Below are positions 30,518 through 45,500 of a DNA stretch of 64,000 nt, piece after piece. A program made the translations under genes and the position numbers. Within the stretch, counting starts at the first letter, position 1. Every line of letters starts with the position of its first letter. The stretch lies in assembly GCA_907163375.1 (NCBI GenBank), contig CAJQUW010011023.1, forward strand, positions 310,001 to 374,000, in the 5' to 3' direction. The DNA comes from Prostheceraeus crozeri. Lineage: Eukaryota; Platyhelminthes; Polycladida; Euryleptidae. Under the pieces are notes generated by a model. That model was not told the origin of the DNA. It ran no database searches and saw only the letters and a program-made list of their open reading frames with translations.

Positions 30518-33500
30518 TTGAGGTGGATGGGACATGTGGTGAGGCGAATGGGATTGGTCTCGGTGACGGAGGTGGTACGTAGAGGTCGCTTGAGGTGGAT
30601 GGGACATGTGGTGAGGCGAATGGGATTGGTCTCGGTGACGGAGGTGGTACGTAGAGGTCGCTTGAGGTGGATGGGACATGTGGTGAGGCGAATGGGATTG
30701 GTCTCGGTGACGGAGGTGGTACGTAGAGGTCGCTTGAGGTGGATGGGACATGTGGTGAGGCGAATGGGATTGGTCTCGGTGACGGAGGTGGTACGTAGAG
30801 GTCGCTTGAGGTGGATGGGACATGTGGTGAGGCGAATGGGATTGGTCTCGGTGACGGAGGTGGTACGTAGCGGTCACTTGAGGTGGATGGGACATGTGGT
30901 GAGGCGAATGGGATTGGTCTCGGTGACGGAGGTGGTACGTAGAGGTCGCTTGAGGTGGATGGGACATGTGGTGAGGCGAATGGGATTGGTCTCGGTGACG
31001 GAGGAGGTACGTAGAGGTCGCTTGAGGTGGATGGGACATGTGGTGAGGCGAATGGGATTGGTCTCGGTGACGGAGGTGGTACGTAGAGGTCGCTTGAGGT
31101 GGATGGGACATGTGGTGAGGCGAATGGGATTGGTCTCGGTGACGGAGGTGGTACGTAGAGGTCGCTTGAGGTGGATGGGACATGTGGTGAGGCGAATGGG
31201 ATTGGTCTCGGTGACGGAGGTGGTACGTAGCGGTCACTTGAGGTGGATGGGACATGTGGTGAGGCGAATGGGATTGGTCTCGGTGACGGAGGTGGTACGT
31301 AGAGGTCGCTTGAGGTGGATGGGACATGTGGTGAGGCGAATGGGATTGGTCTCGGTGACGGAGGTGGTACGTAGAGGTCGCTTGAGGTGGATGGGACATG
31401 TGGTGAGGCGAATGGGATTGGTCTCGGTGACGGAGGTGGTACGTAGCGGTCGCTTGAGGTGGATGGGACATGTGGTGAGGCGAATGGGATTGGTCTCGGT
31501 GACGGAGGTGGTACGTAGAGGTCGCTTGAGGTGGATGGGACATGTGGTGAGGCGAATGGGATTGGTCTCGGTGACGGAGGTGGTACGTAGAGGTCGCTTG
31601 AGGTGGATGGGACATGTGGTGAGGCGAATGGATTGGTCTCGGTGACGGAGGTGGTACGTAGAGGTCGCTTGAGGTGGATGGGACATGTGGTGAGGCGAAT
31701 GGGATTGGTCTCGGTGACGGAGGTGGTACGTAAGGTCGCTTGAGGTGGATGGGACATGTGGTGAGGCGAATGGGATTGGTCTCGGTGACGGAGGTGGTAC
31801 GTAGAGGTCGCTTGAGGTGGATGGGACATGTGGTGAGGCGAATGGGATTGGTCTCGGTGACGGAGGTGGTACGTAGAGGTCGCTTGAGGTGGATGGGACA
31901 TGTGGTGAGGCGAATGGGATTGGTCTCGGTGACGGAGGTGGTACGTAGAGGTCGCTTGAGGTGGATGGGACATGTGGTGAGGCGAATGGGATTGGTCTCG
32001 GTGACGGAGGTGGTACGTAGAGGTCGCTTGAGGTGGATGGGACATGTGGTGAGGCGAATGGGATTGGTCTCGGTGACGGAGGTGGTACGTAGAGGTCGCT
32101 TGAGGTGGATGGGACATGTGGTGAGGCGAATGGGATTGGTCTCGGTGACGGAGGTGGTACGTAGAGGTCGCTTGAGGTGGATGGGACATGTGGTGAGGCG
32201 AATGGGATTGGTCTCGGTGACGGAGGTGGTACGTAGAGGTCGCTTGAGGTGGATGGGACATGTGGTGAGGCGAATGGGATTGGTCTCGGTGACGGAGGTG
32301 GTACGTAGAGGTCGCTTGAGGTGGATGGGACATGTGTGAGGCGAATGGGATTGGTCTCGGTGACGGAGGTGGTACGTAGAGGTCGCTTGAGGTGGATGGG
32401 ACATGTGGTGAGGCGAATGGGATTGGTCTCGGTGACGGAGGTGGTACGTAGAGGTCGCTTGAGGTGGATGGGACATGTGGTGAGGCGAATGGGATTGGTC
32501 TCGGTGACGGAGGTGGTACGTAGAGGTCGCTTGAGGTGGATGGGACATGTGGTGAGGCGAATGGGATTGGTCTCGGTGACGGAGGTGGTACGTAGAGGTC
32601 GCTTGAGGTGGATGGGACATGTGGTGAGGCGAATGGGATTGGTCTCGGTGACGGAGGTGGTACGTAGAGGTCGCTTGAGGTGGATGGGACATGTGGTGAG
32701 GCGAATGGGATTGGTCTCGGTGACGGAGGTGGTACGTAGAGGTCGCTTGAGGTGGATGGGACATGTGGTGAGGCGAATGGGATTGGTCTCGGTGACGGAG
32801 GTGGTACGTAGAGGTCGCTTGAGGTGGATGGGACATGTGGTGAGGCGAATGGGATTGGTCTCGGTGACGGAGGTGGTACGTAGAGGTCGCTTGAGGTGGA
32901 TGGGACATGTGGTGAGGCGAATGGGATTGGTCTCGGTGACGGAGGTGGTACGTAGAGGTCGCTTGAGGTGGATGGGACATGTGGTGAGGCGAATGGGATT
33001 GGTCTCGGTGACGGAGGTGGTACGTAGAGGTCGCTTGAGGTGGATGGGACATGTGGTGAGGCGAATGGGATTGGTCTCGGTGACGGAGGTGGTACGTAGA
33101 GGTCGCTTGAGGTGGATGGGACATGTGGTGAGGCGAATGGGATTGGTCTCGGTGACGGAGGTGGTACGTAGAGGTCGCTTGAGGTGGATGGGACATGTGG
33201 TGAGGCGAATGGGATTGGTCTCGGTGACGGAGGTGGTACGTAGAGGTCGCTTGAGGTGGATGGGACATGTGGTGAGGCGAATGGGATTGGTCTCGGTGAC
33301 GGAGGTGGTACGTAGAGGTCGCTTGAGGTGGATGGGACATGTGGTGAGGCGAATGGGATTGGTCTCGGTGACGGAGGTGGTACGTAGAGGTCGCTTGAGG
33401 TGGATGGGACATGTGGTGAGGCGAATGGGATTGGTCTCGGTGACGGAGGTGGTACGTAGAGGTCGCTTGAGGTGGATGGGACATGTGGTGAGGCGAATGG

Positions 33501-36500
33501 GATTGGTCTCGGTGACGGAGGTGGTACGTAGAGGTCGCTTGAGGTGGATGGGACATGTGGTGAGGCGAATGGGATTGGTCTCGGTGACGGAGGTGGTACG
33601 TAGAGGTCGCTTGAGGTGGATGGGACATGTGGTGAGGCGAATGGGATTGGTCTCGGTGACGGAGGTGGTACGTAGAGGTCGCTTGAGGTGGATGGGACAT
33701 GTGGTGAGGCGAATGGGATTGGTCTCGGTGACGGAGGTGGTACGTAGAGGTCGCGTGAGGTGGATGGGACATGGGGTGAGGCGAATGGATTGGTCTCGGT
33801 GACGGAGGTGGTACGTAGAGGTCGCTTGAGGTGGATGGACATGTGGTGAGGCGAATGGGATTGGTCTCGGTGACGGAGGTGGTACGTAGAGGTCGCTTGA
33901 GGTGGATGGGACATGTGGTGAGGCGAATGGGATTGGTCTCGGTGACGGAGGTGGTACGTAGAGGTCGCTTGAGGTGGATGGGACATGTGGTGAGGCGAAT
34001 GGGATTGGTCTCGGTGACGGAGGTGGTACGTAGAGGTCGCTTGAGGTGGATGGGACATGTGGTGAGGCGAATGGGATTGGTCTCGGTGACGGAGGTGGTA
34101 CGTAGAGGTCGCTTGAGGTGGATGGGACATGTGGTGAGGCGAATGGGATTGGTCTCGGTGACGGAGGTGGTACGTAGAGGTCGCTTGAGGTGGATGGGAC
34201 ATGTGGTGAGGCGAATGGGATTGGTCTCGGTGACGGAGGTGGTACGTAGAGGTCGCTTGAGGTGGATGGGACATGTGGTGAGGCGAATGGGATTGGTCTC
34301 GGTGACGGAGGTGGTACGTAGAGGTCGCTTGAGGTGGATGGGACATGTGGTGAGGCGAATGGGATTGGTCTCGGTGACGGAGGTGGTACGTAGAGGTCGC
34401 TTGAGGTGGATGGGACATGTGGTGAGGCGAATGGGATTGGTCTCGGTGACGGAGGTGGTACGTAGAGGTCGCTTGAGGTGGATGGGACATGTGGTGAGGC
34501 GAATGGGATTGGTCTCGGTGACGGAGGTGGTACGTAGAGGTCGCTTGAGGTGGATGGGACATGTGGTGAGGCGAATGGGATTGGTCTCGGTGACGGAGGT
34601 GGTACGTAGAGGTCGCTTGAGGTGGATGGGACATGTGGTGAGGCGAATGGGATTGGTCTCGGTGACGGAGGTGGTACGTAGAGGTCGCTTGAGGTGGATG
34701 GGACATGTGGTGAGGCGAATGGGATTGGTCTCGGTGACGGAGGTGGTACGTAGAGGTCGCTTGAGGTGGATGGGACATGTGGTGAGGCGAATGGGATTGG
34801 TCTCGGTGACGGAGGTGGTACGTAGAGGTCGCTTGAGGTGGATGGGACATGTGGTGAGGCGAATGGGATTGGTCTCGGTGACGGAGGTGGTACGTAGAGG
34901 TCGCTTGAGGTGGATGGGACATGTGGTGAGGCGAATGGGATTGGTCTCGGTGACGGAGGTGGTACGTAGAGGTCGCTTGAGGTGGATGGGACATGTGGTG
35001 AGGCGAATGGGATTGGTCTCGGTGACGGAGGTGGTACGTAGAGGTCGCTTGAGGTGGATGGGACATGTGGTGAGGCGAATGGGATTGGTCTCGGTGACGG
35101 AGGTGGTACGTAGAGGTCGCTTGAGGTGGATGGGACATGTGGTGAGGCGAATGGGATTGGTCTCGGTGACGGAGGTGGTACGTAGAGGTCGCTTGAGGTG
35201 GATGGGACATGTGGTGAGGCGAATGGGATTGGTCTCGGTGACGGAGGTGGTACGTAGAGGTCGCTTGAGGTGGATGGGACATGTGGTGAGGCGAATGGAT
35301 TGGTCTCGGTGACGGAGGTGGTACGTAGAGGTCGCTTGAGGTGGATGGGACATGTGGTGAGGCGAATGGGATTGGTCTCGGTGACGGAGGTGGTACGTAG
35401 AGGTCGCTTGAGGTGGATGGGACATGTGGTGAGGCGAATGGGATTGGTCTCGGTGACGGAGGTGGTACGTAGAGGTCGCTTGAGGTGGATGGGACATGTG
35501 GTGAGGCGAATGGGATTGGTCTCGGTGACGGAGGTGGTACGTAGAGGTCGCTTGAGGTGGATGGGACATGTGGTGAGGCGAATGGGATTGGTCTCGGTGA
35601 CGGAGGTGGTACGTAGAGGTCGCTTGAGGTGGATGGGACATGTGGTGAGGCGAATGGGATTGGTCTCGGTGACGGAGGTGGTACGTAGAGGTCGCTTGAG
35701 GTGGATGGGACATGTGGTGAGGCGAATGGGATTGGTCTCGGTGACGGAGGTGGTACGTAGAGGTCGCTTGAGGTGGATGGGACATGTGGTGAGGCGAATG
35801 GGATTGGTCTCGGTGACGGAGGTGGTACGTAGAGGTCGCTTGAGGTGGATGGGACATGTGGTGAGGCGAATGGGATTGGTCTCGGTGACGGAGGTGGTAC
35901 GTAGAGGTCGCTTGAGGTGGATGGGACATGTGGTGAGGCGAATGGGATTGGTCTCGGTGACGGAGGTGGTACGTAGAGGTCGCTTGAGGTGGATGGGACA
36001 TGTGGTGAGGCGAATGGGATTGGTCTCGGTGACGGAGGTGGTACGTAGAGGTCGCTTGAGGTGGATGGGACATGTGGTGAGGCGAATGGATTGGTCTCGG
36101 TGACGGAGGTGGTACGTAGAGGTCGCTTGAGGTGGATGGACATGTGGTGAGGCGAATGGGATTGGTCTCGGTGACGGAGGTGGTACGTAGAGGTCGCTTG
36201 AGGTGGATGGGACATGTGGTGAGGCGAATGGGATTGGTCTCGGTGACGGAGGTGGTACGTAGAGGTCGCTTGAGGTGGATGGGACATGTGGTGAGGCGAA
36301 TGGGATTGGTCTCGGTGACGGAGGTGGAAAGAAGAGGTCGCTTGAGGTGGATGGACATGTGGTGAGGCGAATGGGATTGGTCTCGGTGACGGAGGTGGTA
36401 CGTAGAGGTCGCTTGAGGTGGATGGGACATGTGGTGAGGCGAATGGGATTGGTCTCGGTGACGGAGGTGGTACGTAGAGGTCGCTTGAGGTGGATGGGAC

Positions 36501-39500
36501 ATGTGGTGAGGCGAATGGGATTGGTCTCGGTGACGGGTGGTACGTAGAGGTCGCTTGAGGTGGATGGGACATGTGGTGAGGCGAATGGGATTGGTCTCGG
36601 TGACGGAGGTGGTACGTAGAGGTCGCTTGAGGTGGATGGGACATGTGGTGAGGCGAATGGGATTGGTCTCGGTGACGGAGGTGGTACGTAGAGGTCGCTT
36701 GAGGTGGATGGGACATGTGGTGAGGCGAATGGGATTGGTCTCGGTGACGGAGGTGGTACGTAGAGGTCGCTTGAGGTGGATGGGACATGTGGTGAGGCGA
36801 ATGGGATTGGTCTCGGTGACGGAGGTGGTACGTAGAGGTCGCTTGAGGTGGATGGGACATGTGGTGAGGCGAATGGGATTGGTCTCGGTGACGGAGGTGG
36901 TACGTAGAGGTCGCTTGAGGTGGATGGGACATGTGGTGAGGCGAATGGGATTGGTCTCGGTGACGGAGGTGGTACGTAGAGGTCGCTTGAGGTGGATGGG
37001 ACATGTGGTGAGGCGAATGGGATTGGTCTCGGTGACGGAGGTGGTACGTAGAGGTCGCTTGAGGTGGATGGGACATGTGGTGAGGCGAATGGGATTGGTC
37101 TCGGTGACGGAGGTGGTACGTAGAGGTCGCTTGAGGTGGATGGGACATGTGGTGAGGCGAATGGGATTGGTCTCGGTGACGGAGGTGGTACGTAGAGGTC
37201 GCTTGAGGTGGATGGGACATGTGGTGAGGCGAATGGGATTGGTCTCGGTGACGGAGGTGGTACGTAGAGGTCGCTTGAGGTGGATGGGACATGTGGTGAG
37301 GCGAATGGGATTGGTCTCGGTGACGGAGGTGGTACGTAGAGGTCGCTTGAGGTGGATGGGACATGTGGTGAGGCGAATGGGATTGGTCTCGGTGACGGAG
37401 GTGGTACGTAGAGGTCGCTTGAGGTGGATGGGACATGTGGTGAGGCGAATGGGATTGGTCTCGGTGACGGAGGTGGTACGTAGAGGTCGCTTGAGGTGGA
37501 TGGGACATGTGGTGAGGCGAATGGGATTGGTCTCGGTGACGGAGGTGGTACGTAGAGGTCGCTTGAGGTGGATGGGACATGTGGTGAGGCGAATGGGATT
37601 GGTCTCGGTGACGGAGGTGGTACGTAGAGGTCGCTTGAGGTGGATGGGACATGTGGTGAGGCGAATGGGATTGGTCTCGGTGACGGAGGTGGTACGTAGA
37701 GGTCGCTTGAGGTGGATGGGACATGTGGTGAGGCGAATGGGATTGGTCTCGGTGACGGAGGTGGTACGTAGAGGTCGCTTGAGGTGGATGGGACATGTGG
37801 TGAGGCGAATGGGATTGGTCTCGGTGACGGAGGTGGTACGTAGAGGTCGCTTGAGGTGGATGGGACATGTGGTGAGGCGAATGGGATTGGTCTCGGTGAC
37901 GGAGGTGGTACGTAGAGGTCGCTTGAGGTGGATGGGACATGTGGTGAGGCGAATGGGATTGGTCTCGGTGACGGAGGTGGTACGTAGAGGTCGCTTGAGG
38001 TGGATGGGACATGTGGTGAGGCGAATGTGATTGGTCTCGGTGACGGAGGTGGTACGTAGAGGTCGCTTGAGGTGGATGGGACATGTGGTGAGGCGAATGG
38101 GATTGGTCTCGGTGACGGAGGTGGTACGTAGAGGTCGCTTGAGGTGGATGGGACATGTGGTGAGGCGAATGGGATTGGTCTCGGTGACGGAGGTGGTACG
38201 TAGAGGTCGCTTGAGGTGGATGGGACATGTGGTGAGGCGAATGGGATTGGTCTCGGTGACGGAGGTGGTACGTAGAGGTCGCTTGAGGTGGATGGGACAT
38301 GTGGTGAGGCGAATGGGATTGGTCTCGGTGACGGAGGTGGTACGTAGAGGTCGCTTGAGGTGGATGGGACATGTGGTGAGGCGAATGGGATTGGTCTCGG
38401 TGACGGAGGTGGTACGTAGAGGTCGCTTGAGGTGGATGGGACATGTGGTGAGGCGAATGGGATTGGTCTCGGTGACGGAGGTGGTACGTAGAGGTCGCTT
38501 GAGGTGGATGGGACATGTGGTGAGGCGAATGGGATTGGTCTCGGTGACGGAGGTGGTACGTAGAGGTCGCTTGAGGTGGATGGGACATGTGGTGAGGCGA
38601 TGGGATTGGTCTCGGTGACGGAGGTGGTACGTAGAGGTCGCTTGAGGTGGATGGGACATGTGGTGAGGCGAATGGGATTGGTCTCGGTGACGGAGGTGGT
38701 ACGTAGAGGTCGCTTGAGGTGGATGGGACATGTGGTGAGGCGAATGGGATTGGTCTCGGTGACGGAGGTGGTACGTAGAGGTCGCTTGAGGTGGATGGGA
38801 CATGTGGTGAGGCGAATGGGATTGGTCTCGGTGACGGAGGTGGTACGTAGAGGTCGCTTGAGGTGGATGGGACATGTGGTGAGGCGAATGGGATTGGTCT
38901 CGGTGACGGAGGTGGTACGTAGAGGTCGCTTGAGGTGGATGGGACATGTGGTGAGGCGAATGGGATTGGTCTCGGTGACGGAGGTGGTACGTAGAGGTCG
39001 CTTGAGGTGGATGGGACATGTGGTGAGGCGAATGGGATTGGTCTCGGTGACGGAGGTGGTACGTAGAGGTCGCTTGAGGTGGATGGGACATGTGGTGAGG
39101 CGAATGGGATTGGTCTCGGTGACGGAGGTGGTACGTAGAGGTCGCTTGAGGTGGATGGGACATGTGGTGAGGCGAATGGGATTGGTCTCGGTGACGGAGG
39201 TGGTACGTAGAGGTCGCTTGAGGTGGATGGGACATGTGGTGAGGCGAATGGGATTGGTCTCGGTGACGGAGGTGGTACGTAGAGGTCGCTTGAGGTGGCT
39301 GGGACATGTGGTGAGCGAATGGGATTGGTCTCGGTGACGGAGGTGGTACGTAGAGGTCGCTTGAGGTGGATGGACATGTGGTGAGGCGAATGGGATTGGT
39401 CTCGGTGACGGAGGTGGTACGTAGAGTCGCTTGAGGTGGATGGGACATGTGGTGAGGCGAATGGGATTGGTCTCGGTGACGGAGGTGGTACGTAGAGGTC

Positions 39501-42500
39501 GCTTGAGGTGGATGGGACATGTGGTGAGCGAAAGGGATTGGTCTCGGTGACGGAGGTGGTACGTAGAGGTCGCTTGAGGTGGATGGGACATGTGGTGAGG
39601 CGAATGGGATTGGTCTCGGTGACGGAGGTGGTACGTAGAGGTCGCTTGAGGTGGATGGGACATGTGGTGAGGCGAATGGGATTGGTCTCGGTGACGGAGG
39701 TGGTACGTAGAGGTCGCTTGAGGTGGATGGGACATGTGGTGAGGCGAATGGGATTGGTCTCGGTGACGGAGGTGGTACGTAGAGGTCGCTTGAGGTGGAT
39801 GGGACATGTGGTGAGGCGAATGGGATTGGTCTCGGTGACGGAGGTGGTACGTAGAGGTCGCTTGAGGTGGATGGGACATGTGGTGAGGCGAATGGGATTG
39901 GTCTCGGTGACGGAGGTGGTACGTAGAGGTCGCTTGAGGTGGATGTGACATGTGGTGAGGCGAATGGGATTGGTCTTCGTGACGGAAGTGGTACGTAGAG
40001 GTCGCTTGAGGTGGATGGGACATGTGGTGAGGCGAATGGGATTGGTCTCGGTGACGGAGGTGGTACGTAGAGGTCGCTTGAGGTGGATTGGACATGTGGT
40101 GAGGCGAATGGGATTGGTCTCGGTGACGGAGGTGGTACGTAGAGGTCGCTTGAGGTGGATGGGACATGTGGTGAGGCGAATGGGATTGGTCTCGGTGACG
40201 GAGGTGGTACGTAGAGGTCGCTTGAGGTGGATGGGACATGTGGTGAGGCGAATGGGATTGGTCTCGGTGACGGAGGTGGTACGTAGAGGTCGCTTGAGGT
40301 GGATGGGACATGTGGTGAGGCGAATGGGATTGGTCTCGGTGACGGAGGTGGTACGTAGAGGTCGCTTGAGACGGATGGGACATGTGGTGAGGCGAATGGG
40401 ATTGGTCTCGGTGACGGAGGTGGTACGTAGAGGTCGCTAGAGGTGGATGGGACATGTGGTGAGGCGAATGGGATTGTTCTCGGTGACGGAGGTGGTACGT
40501 AGAGGTCGCTTGAGGTGGATGGGACATGTGGTGAGGCGAATGGATTGGTCTCGGTGACGGAGGTGGTACGTAGAGGTCGCTTGAGGTGGATGGGACATGT
40601 GGTGAGGCGAATGGGATTGGTCTCGGTGACGGAGGTGGTACGTAGAGGTCGCTTGAGGTGGATGGGACATGTGGTGAGGCGAATGGGATTGGTCTCGGTG
40701 ACGGAGGTGGTACGTAGAGGTCGCTTGAGGTGGATGGGACATGTGGTGAGGCGAATGGGATTGGTCTCGGTGACGGAGGTGGTACGTAGAGGTCGCTTGA
40801 GGTGGATGGGACATGTGGTGAGGCGAATGGGATTGGTCTCGGTGACGGAGGTGGTACGTAGAGGTCGCTTGAGGTGGATGGGACATGTGGTGAGGCGAAT
40901 GGGATTGGTCTCGGTGACGGAGGTGGTACGTAGAGGTCGCTTGAGGTGGATGGGACATGTGGTGAGGCGAATGGGATTGGTCTCGGTGACGGAGGTGGTA
41001 CGTAGAGGTCGCTTGAGGTGGATGGACATGTGGTGAGGCGAATGGGATTGGTCTCGGTGACGGAGGTGGTACGTAGAGGTCGCTTGAGGTGGATGGGACA
41101 TGTGGTGAGGCGAATGGGATTGGTCTCGGTGACGAGGTGGTACGTAGAGGTCGCTTGAGGTGGATGGGACATGTGGTGAGGCGAATGGGATTGGTCTCGG
41201 TGACGGAGGTGGTACGTAGAGGTCGCTTGAGGTGGATGGGACATGTGGTGAGGCGAATGGGATTGGTCTCGGTGACGGAGGTGGTACGTAGAGGTCGCTT
41301 GAGGTGGATGGGACATGTGGTGAGGCGAATGGGATTGGTCTCGGTGACGGAGGTGGTACGTAAGGTCGCTTGTGGTGGATGGGACATGTGGTGAGGCGAA
41401 TGGGATTGGTCTCGGTGACGGAGGTGGTACGTAGAGGTCGCTTGAGGTGGATGGGACATGTGGTGAGGCGAATGGGATTGGTCTCGGTGACGGAGGTGGT
41501 ACGTAGAGGTCGCTTGAGGTGGATGGGACATGTGGTGAGGCGAATGGGATTTGTCTCGGTGACGGAGGTGGTACGTAGAGGTCGCTTGAGGTGGATGGGA
41601 CATGTGGTGAGGCGAATGGGATTGGTCTCGGTGACGGAGGTGGTACGTAGAGGTCGCTTGAGGTGGATGGGACATGTGGTGAGGCGAATGGGATTGGTCT
41701 CGGTGACGGAGGTGGTACGTAGAGGTCGCTTGAGGTGGATGGGACATGTGGTGAGGCGAATGGATTGGTCCTCGGTGACGGAGTTGGTACGTAGAGTTCG
41801 CTTGAGTGGATGGGACATGTGGTGAGGCGAATGGGATTGGTCTCGGTGACGGAGGTGGTACGTAGAGGTCGCTTGAGGTGGATGGGACATGTGGTGAGGC
41901 GAATGGGATTGGTCTCGGTGACGGAGGTGGTACGTAGAGGTCGCTTGAGGTGGATGGGACATGTGGTGAGGCGAATGGGATTGGTCTCGGTGACGGAGGT
42001 GGTACGTAGAGGTCGCTTGAGGTGGATGGGACATGTGGTGAGGCGAATGGGATTGGTCTCGGTGACGGAGGTGGTACGTAGAGGTCGCTTGAGGTGGATG
42101 GGACATGTGGTGAGGCGAATGGGATTGGTCTCGGTGACGGAGGTGGTACGTAGAGGTCGCTTGAGGTGGATGGGACATGTGGTGAGGCGAATGGGATTGG
42201 TCTCGGTGACGGAGGTGGTACGTAGAGGTCGCTTGAGGTGGATGGGACATGTGGTGAGGCGAATGGGATTGGTCTCGGTGACGGAGGTGGTACGTAGAGG
42301 CCGCTTGAGGTGGATGTGACATGTGGTGAGGCGAATGGGATTGGTCTCGGTGACGGAGGTGGTACGTAGAGGTCGCTTGAGGTGGATGGGACATGTGGTG
42401 AGGCGAATGGGATTGGTCTCGGTGACGGAGGTGGTACGTAGAGGTCGCTTGAGGTGGATGGGACATGTGGTGAGGAGAATGGGATTGTTTTCGGTGATGG

Positions 42501-45500
42501 AGGTGGTACGTAGAGGTCGCTTGAGGTGGATGGGACATGTACTGAGGAGAATGGGATTGTTTTCGGTGATGGAGGTGGTACGTAGAGGTCGCTTGAGATG
42601 GATGGGACATGTACTGAGGAGAATGGGATTGTTTTCGGTGATGGAGGTGGTACGTAGAGGTCGCTTGAGGTGGATGTGACATGTGGTGAGGCGAATGGGA
42701 TTGGTCTCGGTGACGGAGGTGGTACGTAGAGGTCGCTTGAGGTGGATGTGACATGTGGTGAGGCGAATGGGATTGGTCTCGGTGACGGAGGTGGTACGTA
42801 GAGGTCGCTTGAGGTGGATGGGACATGTGGTGAGGCGAATGGATTGGTCTCGGTGACGGAGGTGGTACGTAGAGGTCGCTTGAGGTGGATGGGACATGTG
42901 GTGAGGCGAATGGGATTGGTCTCGGTGACGGAGGTGGTACGTAGAGGTCGCTTGAGGTGGATGGGACATGTGGTGAGGCGAATGGATTGGTCTCGGTGAC
43001 GGTGGTGGTACGTAGAGGTCGCTTGAGGTGGATGGGACATGTGGTGAGGCGAATGGGATTGGTCTCGGTGACGGAGGTGGTACGTAGAGGTCGCTGAGGT
43101 GGATGGGACATGTACTGAGGCGAATGGGATTGGTCTCGGTGACGGAGGTGGTACGTAGAGGTCGCTTGAGGTGGATGGGACATGTGGTGAGGCGAATGGG
43201 ATTGGTCTCGGTGACGGAGGTGGTACGTAGAGGTCGCTTGAGGTGGATGGGACATGTGGTGAGGCGAATGGGATTGGTCTCGGTGACGGAGGTGGTACGT
43301 AGAGGTCGCTTGAGGTGGATGGGACATGTGGTGAGGCGAATGGGATTGGTCTCGGTGACGGAGGTGGTACGTAGAGGTCGCTTGAGGTGGATGGGACATG
43401 TGGTGAGGCGAATGGGATTGGTCTCGGTGACGGAGGTGGTACGTAGAGGTCGCTTGAGTGGATGGGACATGTGGTGAGGCGAATGGATTGGTCGCGGTGA
43501 CGGAGGTGGTACGTAGAGGTCGCTTGAGGTGGATGGGACATGTGGTGAGGCGAATGGGATTGGTCTCGGTGACGGAGGTGGTACGTAGAGGTCGCTTGAG
43601 GTGGATGGGACATGTGGTGAGGCGAATGGGATTGGTCACGGTGACGGAGGTGTTACGTAGAGGTCGCTTGAGGTGGATGGGACATGTGGTGAGGCGAATG
43701 GGATTGGTCTCGGTGACGGAGGTGGTACGTAGAGGTCGCTTGAGGTGGATGGGACATGTGGTGAGGCGAATGGGATTGGTCTCGGTGACGGAGGTGGTAC
43801 GTAGAGGTCGCTTGAGGTGGATGGGACATGTGGTGAGGCGAATGGGATTGGTCTCGGTGACGGAGGTGGTACGTAGAGGTCGCTTGAGGTGGATGGGACA
43901 TGTGGTGAGGCGAATGGGATTGGTCTCGGTGACGGAGGTGGTACGTAGAGGTCGCTTGAGGTGGATGGGACATGTGGTGAGGCGAATGGGATTGGTCTCG
44001 GTGACGGAGGTGGTACGTAGAGGTCGCTTGAGGTGGATGGGACATGTGGTGAGGCGAATGGGATTGGTCTCGGTGACGGAGGTGGTACGTAGAGGTCGCT
44101 TGAGGTGGATGGGACATGTGGTGAGGCGAATGGATTGGTCTCGGTGACGGAGGTGGTACGTAGAGTCGCTTGAGGTGGCTGGGACATGTGGTGAGGCGAA
44201 TGGGATTGGTCTCGGTGACGGAGGTGGTACGTAGAGGTCGCTTGAGGTGGATGGGACATGTGGTGAGGCGAATGGGATTGGTCTCGGTGACGGAGGTGGT
44301 ACGTAGAGGTCGCTTGAGGTGGATGGGACATGTGGTGAGGCGAATGGGATTGGTCTCGGTGACGGAGTGGTACGGAGAGGTCGCTTGAGGTGGATGGGAC
44401 ATGTGGTGAGGCGAATGGGATTGGTCTCGGTGACGGAGGTGGTACGTAGAGGTCGCTTGAGGTGGATGGGACATGTGGTGAGGCGAATGGGATTGGTCTC
44501 GGTGACGGAGGTGGTACGTAGAGGTCGCTTGAGGTGGATGGGACATGTGGTGAGGCGAATGGGATTGGTCTCGGTGACGGAGGTGGTACGTAGAGGTCGC
44601 TTGAGGTGGATGGACATGTGGTGAGGCGAATGGGATTGGTCTCGGTGACGGAGGTGGTACGTAGAGGTCGCTTGAGGTGGATGGGACATGTGGTGAGGCG
44701 AATGGGATTGGTCTCGGTGACGGAGGTGGTACGTAGAGGTCGCTTGAGGTGGATGGGACATGTGGTGAGGCGAATGGGATTGGTCTCGGTGACGGAGGTG
44801 GTACGTAGAGGTCGCTTGAGGTGGATGGGACATGTGGTGAGGCGAATGGGATTGGTCTCGGTGACGGAGGTGGTACGGAGAGGTCGCGGGAGGTGGATGG
44901 ACATGTGGTGAGGCGAATGGGATTGGTCTCGGTGACGGAGGTGGTACGTAGAGGTCGCTTGAGGTGGATGGGACATGTGGTGAGGCGAATGGGATTGGTC
45001 TCGGTGACGGAGGTGGTACGTAGAGGTCGCTTGAGGTGGATGGGACATGTGGTGAGGCGAATGGGATTGGTCTCGGTGACGGAGGTGGTACGTAGAGGTC
45101 GCTTGAGGTGGATGGGACATGTGGTGAGGCGAATGGGATTGGTCTCGGTGACGGAGGTGGTACGTAGAGGTCGCTTGAGGTGGATGGGACATGTGGTGAG
45201 GCGAATGGATTGTCTCGGTGACGGAGGTGGTACGTAGAGGTCGCTTGAGGTGGATGGGACATGTGGTGAGGCGAATGGGATTGGTCTCGGTGACGGAGGT
45301 GGTACGTAGAGGTCGCTTGAGTGGATGGGACATGTGGTGAGGCGAATGGGATTGGTCTCGGTGACGGAGGTGGTACGTAGAGGTCGCTTGAGGTGGATGG
45401 GACATGTGGTGAGGCGAATGGGATTGGTCTCGGTGACGGAGGTGGTACGTAGAGGTCGCTTGAGGTGGATGGGACATGTGGTGAGGCGAATGGGATTGGT

